Assembly (NCBI GenBank): GCA_964538505.1
Contig: CAZIDY010000006.1
Location: forward strand, 62,001-126,000
Length of the DNA stretch: 64,000 nucleotides
Reading direction: 5' to 3'
Origin: Zeimonas sp964538505
Lineage (GTDB): Bacteria; Pseudomonadota; Gammaproteobacteria; Burkholderiales; Burkholderiaceae_E
Positions 15,885-23,872 of this stretch are shown here, piece by piece. The notes beneath the pieces were generated by a model. That model saw only the letters and a program-made list of their open reading frames with translations. It was not told the DNA's origin and searched no databases. The position numbers were made by a program, and so were the translations under genes. Positions within the stretch are counted from its first letter, which is position 1. Each line of letters opens with the position of its first letter.

Positions 15885-16868
15885 CTACTCCATCCACGCC
15901 TGCGCGAGCAGCTCGTACGAACGCCGGCGCGCAGCCGGATCGAAGATCGCCGATGCGACGATCAGCTCGTCGGCCTTGGTGTGCGCGACGAAGGCCTGCA
16001 GCTCGCGGCGCACCGTTTCGGGCGATCCGACGAAGGAGCACGACAGCATGCGCGACGCCTGCGCCTTCTCCGCCGGCGTCCAGTACGACTCGATGTCGTC
16101 GATCGGTGGCGGGAGCTTGCCGCGCGCGTTGCGGATCATTCGGGCGAAGGTCTGCTGCACGCTGGTGAACAGCCGTCGCGCCTCTTCGTCGGTGTCGGCA
16201 ACGACGACATTGATGCCAGGCATCGCATAGGGCGTTGCAAGTTGCGCCGACGCACGGAAGCGCTCGCGGTACATCGCAAGCGCGTGCATCAGCGCCTCGG
16301 GCGCGAAGTGCGACGCGAACGAGTACGGCAATCCGAGCGCAGCCGCGAGCTGCGCGCCGTACAGGCTCGAGCCGAGGATCCACAGCGGAACGTTCAGCCC
16401 CGCCCCCGGCACGGCCTGGTACGGCTGTCCCGGCTGCACCGGCCCGAACAGCGCCTGCAGCTCGAGCACGTCATCGGGAAAGGTGTCGGCGGCCTGCGCA
16501 TCGCGCCGCAACGCGCGCATCGTCACCGTGTCGGTACCGGGCGCACGCCCCAGGCCGAGTTCGATGCGTCCGGGATACAGCGACTCGAGCGTACCGAACT
16601 GCTCGGCAATCACGAGCGGCGAATGGTTCGGCAACATGATCCCGCCCGCACCGACGCGCAATGTGGTCGTGCCGCCCGCCACGTGGCCGATCACGACCGA
16701 CGTAGCCGCGCTCGCGATCCCGGCCATGTTGTGATGCTCGGCGATCCAGTAGCGCTGATAGCCGAAGCGCTCGCAATGTCGCGCAAGATCGAGCGAGTCA
16801 CGCAGCGCCTCGGCGGGCGTGTCGCCCTCGCGCACGTGGACGAGATCGAGAACGGAAAGCGGGGGCAT
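15885..16868 (-). CDS. LLM-class flavin-dependent oxidoreductase (MsnO8/YhbW-like)
   Basis: A 327-aa bacterial-luciferase-like TIM-barrel protein that uses reduced flavin for an unknown oxidation. Markers are LSVLDLVHVREG at the N-terminus, YWIAEHHNM (metal/flavin-side His), TTTLRVGAGGIMLPNHSPL, and ELGLGRAPGTD with the flavin phosphate region. The family is usually annotated MsnO8-type or luciferase-like monooxygenase. A flavin reductase lies 11 kb away, but there is no evidence that they pair. A REP-like palindrome lies just upstream (16907-16939). Confidence 0.88.
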   Translation of the reverse strand: MPPLSVLDLVHVREGDTPAEALRDSLDLARHCERFGYQRYWIAEHHNMAGIASAATSVVIGHVAGGTTTLRVGAGGIMLPNHSPLVIAEQFGTLESLYPGRIELGLGRAPGTDTVTMRALRRDAQAADTFPDDVLELQALFGPVQPGQPYQAVPGAGLNVPLWILGSSLYGAQLAAALGLPYSFASHFAPEALMHALAMYRERFRASAQLATPYAMPGINVVVADTDEEARRLFTSVQQTFARMIRNARGKLPPPIDDIESYWTPAEKAQASRMLSCSFVGSPETVRRELQAFVAHTKADELIVASAIFDPAARRRSYELLAQAWME

Positions 16869-16906
16869 TGGGACGGCAGTGAAGGGGGAAGGGAGAAGGG
16901 TAAAGG

Positions 16907-16939
16907 GGAAACCGGGGTCAGACCACGGTTACGGTTTCC
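16907..16939. repeat. REP-like palindrome, copy A
   Basis: GGAAACCG (16907-16914) and CGGTTTCC (16932-16939) are perfect inverted ends around GGGTCAGACCACG. The GGGGTCAGACCACG core recurs at 45331 and, inverted, at 45965. It lies between two minus-strand genes. Confidence 0.7.
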
Positions 16940-16995
16940 CTCGGCGCCGTTCGCCTCGGCGCGTCCGGCGCGAGCCACGCCCGCGCCATCGGCGA

Positions 16996-17466
16996 TCAGA
17001 CCCAGCGCCGCACCCGCGCCCGATATGCATCGAATGCCTGCCCGAAAGCCGCACGCAGCGCACGCTCCTCGGGCGCGATCTGGAAACGGTTCAGATACGC
17101 AACGAACACGGCGATCGACGCCAGCGACGCCAGGTTCGCGAGCCACAGCCCCCACCCGACGAGAATCAGCGCATCGCCCAGGTAGATCGGGTTGCGACTG
17201 AAGCGATACGGACCCGTCTCGACGAGCGCCGTCACGCGCGCCGGACGCATCGGATTCACCGTCGTTCGCGCGCGGCGGAACTGCAGCGCACAAACGGAAA
17301 CGAGCGCGATGCCGGCGAGCGCGAACGCGATGAAAAGCGCGCGACGCAACGACAGCGGCATCGCAAAGTCGAGCGCGGGAAGCGCGCGCGCCAGCGCCCA
17401 CATCAGCACGCCGACTACAACCGTAACGACCGGCGGCGGCACCTTCAGCTCGAGCCGATCGAGCAT
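16996..17466 (-). CDS. Isoprenylcysteine carboxyl methyltransferase family membrane protein
   Basis: A 156-aa integral membrane protein with four or five hydrophobic segments (about residues 10-30, 40-62, 100-125). The ICMT/PEMT signature is GPYRFSRNPIYLGDALILVGWGLWLAN, with FQIAPEERALRAAFGQAFDAYRARVRRWV at the end. Bacterial members methylate small molecules or lipids with SAM; the acceptor here is unknown. The start ATG is 16 bp after the permease stop, so the two may be co-transcribed from the TPP-controlled leader. That does not prove a thiamine role. Confidence 0.85.
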   Translation of the reverse strand: MLDRLELKVPPPVVTVVVGVLMWALARALPALDFAMPLSLRRALFIAFALAGIALVSVCALQFRRARTTVNPMRPARVTALVETGPYRFSRNPIYLGDALILVGWGLWLANLASLASIAVFVAYLNRFQIAPEERALRAAFGQAFDAYRARVRRWV

Positions 17467-17482
17467 CAGGCGCGCTGCCGCG

Positions 17483-18769
17483 TCACGCCGCACGCGGCGA
17501 CGCAAAACCCGAAGCGCCGCGCGTGAGCCACGCGAGCACGAAGGTGAGCGCGAGCGTCGGCAGCGCCGCGCCGAACTGCGGTGTGAGCTGCGCCGACAGG
17601 TGGAAAGTCGCAACGCCGAGCAGCCAGATCGCAACGGCACCGCCGTTGACGCCGGTCGAGCCGACCATCGACGCGACGTCGTCGCGTGCACCGAGCCGGC
17701 CGAGGATGACGCCGTACAGCGGCACGAAGACCGAGCTGAGCGTGAGCAGGAACGGCTCGAGGCTGTGCATCGGCAGCACCAGCGCAAGCATCGTACAGAA
17801 CACGGCAAGCGACATCGCCCAGCGCCGCTGGCTGAAGCGCGGCACCAGGCTGTGGCCGGCCACCGAGCCCGAGTACAGGTCGCCGTAGGCGTTGTCGACC
17901 TCGTCGATCAGGATGAGTCCGAGCGCGACGAGCCCGCCCTGCGCGAGCAGCAATGCGGCGACGAGATCGGTGGCCGGCACGGTGAGTGCAACCAGCACGC
18001 CGAGCGCGTAGCACCAGATATTCGCCACCGCATAGCCGAGCCAGGTGCCACGGAACGCGCTCGTACTGTCACGGCCGTGGCGCGCGAAGTCCGCAACCAG
18101 CGGCAACCACGAGATCGGCATCGCGATCACGAGGTCGAGCGCTGACAGCGTGCTCATGCCGCCGTCGCCGGGCCGGTTCCACAGCGTCGACCAGCCGATC
18201 TCCTGTGCGCGCCCGAGGAACTGCCAGCTCAGCCACAGCAACGAAAGGACCACCAGCGGCAACGCATAGCGACCGACGAATCGACGCACGAGCCGGACCA
18301 TCGAGCCGGAGAGCAGCGCAAGCAGCAGCGCGCCCCACGCGATCGTGACGACGACCGGCCACAGCGCGGCTTCGAGCACGCCCGCCTGGCGCGCGATGGC
18401 GATCGTGCCGTCGCGCATGACGACGAGCTCGAAGGTCGTCCAGCCGATCAACTGCACGACGTTCAGCAACACCGGCAGGCGAGCGAAGCGGCTGCCGTAG
18501 GCAGCGTGCATCAGCCCCGCGCTCGACAGCCCGCTGTCGCAGCCGATCTTCGCGGTCCACGCCAGCAACCCGGAACCGATCAACGACCCGGCGACGATTG
18601 CGACGAGCGCCGCGCGCGTGCCCATCGCCGGAACGAGGTAGGCGCCGACCTGCATGACGAGCAGGCCGACTCCGAGACTGAGCCACAGTGCAGCGTGATC
18701 GCGCCAGCCGAACAGGCGATCGGCGGCGGACAAGGGGACGAGAGCGGTATTGCGGGCGGTATTTGTCAT
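17483..18769 (-). CDS. cytX: NCS1-family permease, probable hydroxymethylpyrimidine transporter (CytX-like)
   Basis: A 428-aa polytopic membrane protein (about 12 hydrophobic segments) of the purine/cytosine permease family. PLSAADRLFGWRDHAALWLSLGVGLLVMQVGAYL opens the first helix pair, and DLVIAMPISWLPLVADFARHG lies in the central helices. The start codon directly follows a TPP riboswitch whose last strand contains the ribosome binding site. This is the classic setting of CytX, the thiamine-precursor (HMP) permease. Substrate assignment therefore rests on the riboswitch; by sequence alone it could move cytosine or another nucleobase. Confidence 0.85.
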   Translation of the reverse strand: MTNTARNTALVPLSAADRLFGWRDHAALWLSLGVGLLVMQVGAYLVPAMGTRAALVAIVAGSLIGSGLLAWTAKIGCDSGLSSAGLMHAAYGSRFARLPVLLNVVQLIGWTTFELVVMRDGTIAIARQAGVLEAALWPVVVTIAWGALLLALLSGSMVRLVRRFVGRYALPLVVLSLLWLSWQFLGRAQEIGWSTLWNRPGDGGMSTLSALDLVIAMPISWLPLVADFARHGRDSTSAFRGTWLGYAVANIWCYALGVLVALTVPATDLVAALLLAQGGLVALGLILIDEVDNAYGDLYSGSVAGHSLVPRFSQRRWAMSLAVFCTMLALVLPMHSLEPFLLTLSSVFVPLYGVILGRLGARDDVASMVGSTGVNGGAVAIWLLGVATFHLSAQLTPQFGAALPTLALTFVLAWLTRGASGFASPRAA

Positions 18770-18770
18770 G

Positions 18771-18862
18771 GCTTCCCTGCGCGAGGATTACCTCAACAGG
18801 TTCGAAGGGACTTTCTCAGCCGCAACCGGAACCGTTCTCCGGAAGCAGCACCCCCAGCGGAG
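18771..18862 (-). promoter_or_regulatory. TPP (thi-box) riboswitch controlling the permease
   Basis: The minus strand carries the thi-box blocks in order: CTGGGGGTGC (near 18850-18859), GGCTGAGAAAGTCCCTTCG, GAACCTGTTGAGGTAAT and CGCAGGGAAGC. The last block ends 1 nt before the permease ATG and contains the GGGAAG ribosome binding site. Thiamine pyrophosphate binding should hide it and shut off translation. No terminator is seen between aptamer and start. Confidence 0.93.
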
Positions 18863-18981
18863 CGCGCGTGCAGCGCGCGGCGACAGTGTACGCCAAACAA
18901 CGACGCGCAAAACGAAGAGCCGCTGCGCGAGTGCTCTCGTGTCGTGCAGCAGACGTGTGTCGCCAGGTTCTACCCGCGCAC

Positions 18982-19392
18982 TCAGGGCACCGCGAGAGCC
19001 ACCCCTTCCGCCGCGGCGGCACGCGCGAGGGATGCATCGAAAGTTGCCAGCGGAATTCCGGCGGACATCGCGAGTTCGAGATAGCAGGCGTCGTAGACGC
19101 TGAGCGAGTGACGCTCGGCAAGTCCGTCGGCGCCCAGTGTCGAAATTCCCGAGATCGGCTCGAGCAGGATCGGCAGCGACAGGAAATCGTCGAGCAGGTC
19201 GCGTCGCGTCGCAGGCCGAAGCCTTGCCCGACGCTCGGCGACGCGAAGCGCGTTGGCCACCTCGAGCAGCAGCAGCGAAGGTGCCCGCATGCGCTCGCGC
19301 ACTCCGCGACGAATGAGCGCGCTCGCCTCGTCACTGCGCTCATCCGGCAGCAGCCAGGCGAGCACCACCGAAGCATCGAACACGAGGGGCAT
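18982..19392 (-). CDS. PIN-domain toxin (VapC-like)
   Basis: A 136-aa PIN ribonuclease. The acidic metal-binding residues are visible at DASVVLAW (Asp6), in LLLLEVANALR (Glu near 44) and in YDACYLELA (Asp near 99), with a last Asp in ATFDASL. The gene lies 21 bp after the antitoxin gene on the same strand, the usual antitoxin-toxin order. The target is probably an RNA (tRNA in characterised VapC proteins), but which one cannot be told. Confidence 0.9.
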   Translation of the reverse strand: MPLVFDASVVLAWLLPDERSDEASALIRRGVRERMRAPSLLLLEVANALRVAERRARLRPATRRDLLDDFLSLPILLEPISGISTLGADGLAERHSLSVYDACYLELAMSAGIPLATFDASLARAAAAEGVALAVP

Positions 19393-19413
19393 GTTCGGCG
19401 CCTGCGCGCAGTG

Positions 19414-19710
19414 TCAGTAGCGGTGCCCGGAATGCGCGAGATCGCGCACGCTCTCGCCGCGAGCCAGCACGCCGGACAAGGTGACTCCCTGGCGTGCAAG
19501 ACGTCCGCGAGTGCGGTCGACCCGGTCGAGCGCCTGCTCGAGCGAGGCTTCGCTGCCTTCCTCGAAGGGAATCAACTGCGCCACCGGCCTTCCGTGCCGC
19601 GTGATCACGAAGCGATCGCCGCGCTCGGTGCGCTCGAGCAGCTTCGGCAGGTGCGTTTTCGCGTCGTAGGCGCTCACCGGCTCGGCAGCGATCAGGGTTC
19701 GCTTCTTCAT
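19414..19710 (-). CDS. Phd/YefM-family antitoxin
   Basis: A 98-aa antitoxin. The N-terminal DNA-binding half has the Phd/YefM signature EPVSAYDAKTHLPKLLERTERGDRFVITRHGRPVAQLIP, and the C-terminal half (55-98) should bind and mask the PIN toxin encoded directly downstream. An inverted repeat just upstream of the start is a likely autoregulatory operator. The N-terminus carries a KKR cluster before the conserved part. Confidence 0.9.
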   Translation of the reverse strand: MKKRTLIAAEPVSAYDAKTHLPKLLERTERGDRFVITRHGRPVAQLIPFEEGSEASLEQALDRVDRTRGRLARQGVTLSGVLARGESVRDLAHSGHRY

Positions 19711-19711
19711 C

Positions 19712-19731
19712 AGACCAGTCTGAACTGGTCT
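19712..19731 (-). promoter_or_regulatory. Operator of the Phd-PIN toxin-antitoxin operon
   Basis: AGACCAG (19712-19718) and CTGGTCT (19725-19731) are a perfect inverted repeat with a 6-bp spacer, beginning 1 bp upstream of the antitoxin ATG. It also contains a direct repeat GTCTGAACT. On the minus strand TTGACA (19740-19745) and TATAGT (19734-19739) lie beside it, so bound antitoxin would block transcription or translation initiation. Confidence 0.65.
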
Positions 19732-19758
19732 GAACTATATGTCAACGCACCGAAAGAC

Positions 19759-21084
19759 TCAGCCGAACAGCCAGCTGCACGCCGCCACCGCGGCGATCAC
19801 GGCAACCAGGTCCGCCGTCAGCGCCGCGACCAGCGTGTGCCGCACGCGGCGCACCTGCACGGCGCCGAAGTAGACAGCGAGCACGTAGAACGTCGTCTCC
19901 GACGAGCCCTGCAGCGTGCTCACCAGATAGCCGATGTAGCTGTCGGGGCCGATCGCCGGATCGTTGATCACCGACGCCATCACGCCATACGCGCCCGATC
20001 CGGACAGCGGACGCAACAGCGCCATCGGCAGCGCTTCGGCCGGCAATCCGAAGCGCGACGTGTAGCCGCCGATCGCACCGACGATGGCGTCGAGCGCGCC
20101 GCTTGCACGCAGCATGCCGATCGCAACGAGAATCGCGACGAGGTACGGAATGATGCGCACCGCGACCTCGAAGCCCTCTTTCGCGCCCTCGACGAAGCTC
20201 TCGTAGACGCGCACGCCACGCAGCATCCCGAAGGACAGGAAGCCGGCGACGAGCGCCGGCACGATCCACGGCGACAGCGTGCGCCCCCAGACGACCGTGA
20301 TGGGCACGAGTGCGACCAGCGCAACGAGCGCGAGCAACGAAACGGCAAACGGATAGGCGCCCGCGTCGTCCACGACGGCTTCGGGTGCAACGATGGACGC
20401 CGAGTCGGATGCAGTCGACGACGCGGACCCGGGTGTCGAAGACGACGCACCCCCACGAATCAACCCGTCTGCGCCGACCGGAAAACGCCTCGCCAGCGCA
20501 AACGCCGTCCCGACCGCCGCGATCGTTCCGCAGATCGACGCGAACAGCGTCGTCGGCAGGATGCCCGCCGGATCGCTCGAGCCGGCCGACGCGCGCAACG
20601 CGATCACCGCCGTCGGCAGCAGCGTGATGCTCGACGTGTTGATCGCGAGGAACAGCGCCATCGCATCGGTGGCGGTTCCCGGGCGCGGGTTGAGCCGGTC
20701 GAGCTCCTGCATCGCGCGGATCCCGAAGGGCGTCGCCGCATTGCCCAGGCCGAGCGCGTTGGCCGACAGGTTCAGCACCATCGCGCCCATCGCCGGATGC
20801 TCGGGCGGCACGTCGCGGAACAGCCGCGTCATCAGCGGCCGGATCAGCCGCGCGAGGATCGTCAGCAGGCCGCCCGCTTCGGCGACCTTCATGACTCCGA
20901 GGAACAGCGCCATCGCGCCGACGAGCCCGATCGCCAGCACGACCGCATCGCCCGCCGACGAGATCGTGGCCGACGACAGCGCCTGCATCGGCGAAGGCGC
21001 GCCGTCGACGGGCGCGGAGAAGAGCTCGCGCCAGGCCGCCGTGCCGAAAGCGGCCAGGACGATCGCGAGAAAGATCGCGTTCAA
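19759..21084 (-). CDS. SpmA-SpmB fusion, nucleoside-recognition (Gate) domain membrane protein
   Basis: A 441-aa polytopic membrane protein whose two halves correspond to spore maturation proteins A and B. The first half (1-200) has ALFLGVMKVAEAGG and MGAMVLNLSANALGLGNAATPFGIRAMQELDRLN, and the second half (270-440) has a matching gate domain with SSETTFYVLAVYFGAVQVRRVRHT. In non-sporulating proteobacteria such fusions occur with unknown transport function. A Ser/Asp-rich linker (about 215-235) joins the halves. Its substrate is unknown. Confidence 0.85.
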   Translation of the reverse strand: MNAIFLAIVLAAFGTAAWRELFSAPVDGAPSPMQALSSATISSAGDAVVLAIGLVGAMALFLGVMKVAEAGGLLTILARLIRPLMTRLFRDVPPEHPAMGAMVLNLSANALGLGNAATPFGIRAMQELDRLNPRPGTATDAMALFLAINTSSITLLPTAVIALRASAGSSDPAGILPTTLFASICGTIAAVGTAFALARRFPVGADGLIRGGASSSTPGSASSTASDSASIVAPEAVVDDAGAYPFAVSLLALVALVALVPITVVWGRTLSPWIVPALVAGFLSFGMLRGVRVYESFVEGAKEGFEVAVRIIPYLVAILVAIGMLRASGALDAIVGAIGGYTSRFGLPAEALPMALLRPLSGSGAYGVMASVINDPAIGPDSYIGYLVSTLQGSSETTFYVLAVYFGAVQVRRVRHTLVAALTADLVAVIAAVAACSWLFG

Positions 21085-21136
21085 GCGGCCCAGGCGCCTG
21101 TCGGAGTCGAATCGGGCCCGCGCCGCCGCCAGGCGC

Positions 21137-22006
21137 CTACGACGCGAGCTTCAGCAGGCGGACGGCGTTGTCCTTCATGATCAGCGGACGCACTTCGGGC
21201 TTGATCGCGATCTTCTCGAAATCGGCGATCCAGCGGTCGGGCAGCAGCACCGGGTTGTCGGTGCCGAACAGCACACGGTCCTTCAGCAGCGTGTTCGCGT
21301 ACTGCACGAGCTTCGGCTCGAAGTATTTCGGCGACCACCCCGACAGGTCGATCCACACATTCGGCTTGTGCAGCGCCACCGACAGCTGCTCATCCTGCCA
21401 GGGCACGCCGGGGTGCGCCATGACGATCTGCAGATCGGGGAAATCGGCCGCAACGTCGTCGAGAAGGATCGGGTTCGCGTACTTGATCCGCAGGCCGCCG
21501 CCGCCGCGCATGCCGGCGCCGATGCCGGTCTGGCCGGTGTGGAACAGCGCCGGCAGCCCCGCCTCGGCGATCACTTCGTACAGCGGATAGACGTCGCGAT
21601 CGTTCGGCGAGAAGCCCTGGATGATCGGATGGAACTTGAAGCCCTTGACGCCGTAGTGCTCGATCAGCCGTCGCGCTTCGCGCACGCCCATCTTGCCGCG
21701 TGCCGGATCGATGCTCGCGAACGGGATGCAGATATCGGCGTGCTCGGCCGCCGACTCGGCGACCTCCTCGTTCGAGATGCGCTTGATGCCCATGCCGCGC
21801 TCGTGATCGACGGTGAACACCACGAAGCCGATCTTGCGCTCGCGATAGTGATCGGCCATCTGCGCGATCGTCGGATGCTTGACCTCGTAGCGGAAATAGC
21901 GCCCGCGCGCCTCGAGCGCTTCGGCCTCGGCTTCGTCGGGCAGCATGCGCGTCGAGGTCTCGGCGTGCGTGTGGATGTCGATCGCGATCAGCTCGTCGAT
22001 GTTCAT
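21137..22006 (-). CDS. Amidohydrolase-2 family metal-dependent hydrolase
   Basis: A 289-aa TIM-barrel hydrolase or decarboxylase of the ACMSD-like amidohydrolase family. The metal motif is IDIHTHAE near residue 9. Further ligands are likely in GFKFHPIIQGFSPND (His), MAHPGVPW (His) and the late Asp in LFGTDNPVLLPD. The start has an AGGGAG site. The universal stress gene lies 26 bp upstream on the same strand, so both are probably co-transcribed. Relatives include 4-oxalomesaconate hydratase-like and resorcylate decarboxylase-like enzymes; the substrate is not resolved. Confidence 0.88.
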   Translation of the reverse strand: MNIDELIAIDIHTHAETSTRMLPDEAEAEALEARGRYFRYEVKHPTIAQMADHYRERKIGFVVFTVDHERGMGIKRISNEEVAESAAEHADICIPFASIDPARGKMGVREARRLIEHYGVKGFKFHPIIQGFSPNDRDVYPLYEVIAEAGLPALFHTGQTGIGAGMRGGGGLRIKYANPILLDDVAADFPDLQIVMAHPGVPWQDEQLSVALHKPNVWIDLSGWSPKYFEPKLVQYANTLLKDRVLFGTDNPVLLPDRWIADFEKIAIKPEVRPLIMKDNAVRLLKLAS

Positions 22007-22032
22007 GGAGAACTCCCTGGGAAAGGATGAAA

Positions 22033-22482
22033 TCAGCGGTTCGCGCGCACGAGCAGCACCGGCACCGGCGCGGTGCGTGCGACCTGCTCGGCATCGCTGC
22101 CCATCAGCACCCGGTCCACGCCCCGGCGTCCGTGCGTTCCGAGAACGATCAGGTCGGCCTTCCACGACGCAGCCTGCTCGACGATGATGCGCGCGACACG
22201 CTCGCCGCTGCTCTGGATCAGCTCGCTCTCGACCGCCGCGCCCTGCGCCTCGATCGGCGCGCGCGCGTTGCGCAGCAGCTCCTCGCCGGCGGCGAGCAGC
22301 CCCGGCAGGATCTGCCTCGTGTACGCCGCGCCGGTCTCGAAGCCGCTGATGTGCGTAAGCGGGTCGACGACGTGGATCAGGCGCAGCCGCGACGAGCACA
22401 GCTTCGCGAGCCGCACCGCCTCGGCGAGCGCTTCGTCCGACGTGGCGCTGCCGTCGTGCGGGACGAGGATTCGTTGGTACAT
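22033..22482 (-). CDS. Universal stress protein (UspA family)
   Basis: A 149-aa single-domain Usp. It starts MYQRILVPHDGS, and the ATP-binding signature is visible as GTHGRRGVDRVLMGSDAEQVARTAPVPVLLVR, where GxxGxxxxxxGS is complete, so it probably binds ATP. In-frame codons upstream of MYQR are not conserved. It is divergent from the MetE-like gene and precedes the amidohydrolase gene. Confidence 0.93.
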   Translation of the reverse strand: MYQRILVPHDGSATSDEALAEAVRLAKLCSSRLRLIHVVDPLTHISGFETGAAYTRQILPGLLAAGEELLRNARAPIEAQGAAVESELIQSSGERVARIIVEQAASWKADLIVLGTHGRRGVDRVLMGSDAEQVARTAPVPVLLVRANR

Positions 22483-22667
22483 GCCGGATGTCCTGTTCCG
22501 CAGAGATCCGACCTTCGGCAAGAACTCGGCGGAGTGAGATTCAAGGTGCTGCTCCGGTCAACAGTCTAGTGCAGTGTTTCGTGCCGAGCGCCGCTCATGA
22601 GCTCCCGCCCCGCGCACCAGCGGACCGGCACGCTATCCTCGTTTCGGAATCAGGAGGAGACCTTAGG

Positions 22668-23834
22668 ATGAACGCCCCGTCCCCGGAACTCGAGCGCCTC
22701 GCTCGCCTTCGTGTCGACCACATCGGCAGCCTGCTGCGCCCGGAAGCGCTCAAGCAGGCGTTTCGCGCCTTCGGCGCGGGCGAGATCTCGCAGCAGGCGC
22801 TCGAGCGTGCGCAGGACGATGCGATCCGGCAGGTGATCGAGCGCGAGCAACAGGCCGGGCTTCCGGTCGCCTCCGACGGCGAGTTCCGCCGGCTGAACTG
22901 GCAGGTGAGCTTCTCCGAGGTCGACGGCTGGGACCTGTGGGGAGGCTCGTGGCGCGGCTTCCTGAAGAGCCCCGACCTGCTGATGCCCGGCGAGAAACCG
23001 ATGTCGCGCGGCGAGGACGCGGTGGTCAGCTTTCGCGCACCCGCCACCGCTCGACTCGAACTGAAAAGCAATTTCCCGCTGCGGGAATTCCGTTTCGCGC
23101 AGTCGGCCGCAAGCACGCCCGTCAAGGCGATGCTGATGGGGCCCGATCGCGTCGCGCAGATGTGCGACCTCGACGCGTCGCAGGCCGTATATGCCGACCG
23201 CGACGAGTTCCTCGCCGACGTCGTCCGCGTCCAGAGGCAGATGGTCGACGAGCTCGCCGATGCCGGCTGCCGCTACGTGCAGCTCGACGAACCCAGCTAC
23301 ACGGGCTACGTCGACGCCGCCACGCTCGCTCGGCTGCGCGAGCACGGCGAGGACGCAATGGCCAACCTCGAGCGCGCGATCGCGGCCGACAACGCGGTCA
23401 TCGCCGCTCTGGAAGGCCGCGCCGTCACCGCGGTGCACATCTGCCGCGGCAACCGCGCGAGCATGTGGCACCGCGAGGGCAGCTACGACGCGATCGCCGA
23501 GAAGCTGTTCAGCGGGCTACGTTTCGACCGCCTGCTCCTCGAGTACGACACCGAGCGCGCCGGCGGCTTCGAGCCGCTGCGCTTCGTGCCGCGCGGGACG
23601 GGCGCACCGGTCGTCGTGCTCGGACTGATCACGACGAAGACGGGACGCGTCGAGACCGAAGAGGAGCTGATCAGGCGCATCGACGAGGCCTCGCAATTCA
23701 TTCCGCTCGAGCAGTTGGCGCTCAGCCCGCAATGCGGCTTCGCCTCCGGCATCGGCGGCAACTTCCTGTCCGAAGACGAGCAGTGGGCCAAGCTCGACGT
23801 GATGATGCGGGTGGCGCACCGGGTCTGGGGCTGA
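22668..23834 (+). CDS. Cobalamin-independent methionine synthase-like protein (MetE C-terminal domain family)
   Basis: A 388-aa protein with only the catalytic barrel of MetE. Zinc ligands expected for homocysteine activation are visible: His/Cys in VHICRGN, Glu in LLEYDTE and Cys in LSPQCGFAS. DHIGSLLRP at the start and VASDGEFRRLNW belong to the same family. True MetE needs a second, N-terminal barrel that is absent here, so the methyl donor may differ; such short forms often act on other corrinoid or thiol substrates. A good AGGAGGAG site precedes the ATG. A 13-bp direct repeat (TTCCGCAGAGATC) flanks the gene. Confidence 0.87.
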   Translation: MNAPSPELERLARLRVDHIGSLLRPEALKQAFRAFGAGEISQQALERAQDDAIRQVIEREQQAGLPVASDGEFRRLNWQVSFSEVDGWDLWGGSWRGFLKSPDLLMPGEKPMSRGEDAVVSFRAPATARLELKSNFPLREFRFAQSAASTPVKAMLMGPDRVAQMCDLDASQAVYADRDEFLADVVRVQRQMVDELADAGCRYVQLDEPSYTGYVDAATLARLREHGEDAMANLERAIAADNAVIAALEGRAVTAVHICRGNRASMWHREGSYDAIAEKLFSGLRFDRLLLEYDTERAGGFEPLRFVPRGTGAPVVVLGLITTKTGRVETEEELIRRIDEASQFIPLEQLALSPQCGFASGIGGNFLSEDEQWAKLDVMMRVAHRVWG

Positions 23835-23872
23835 TTGCTGCCCATGAGCACCGGTGCCCGTTTCCGCAGAGA

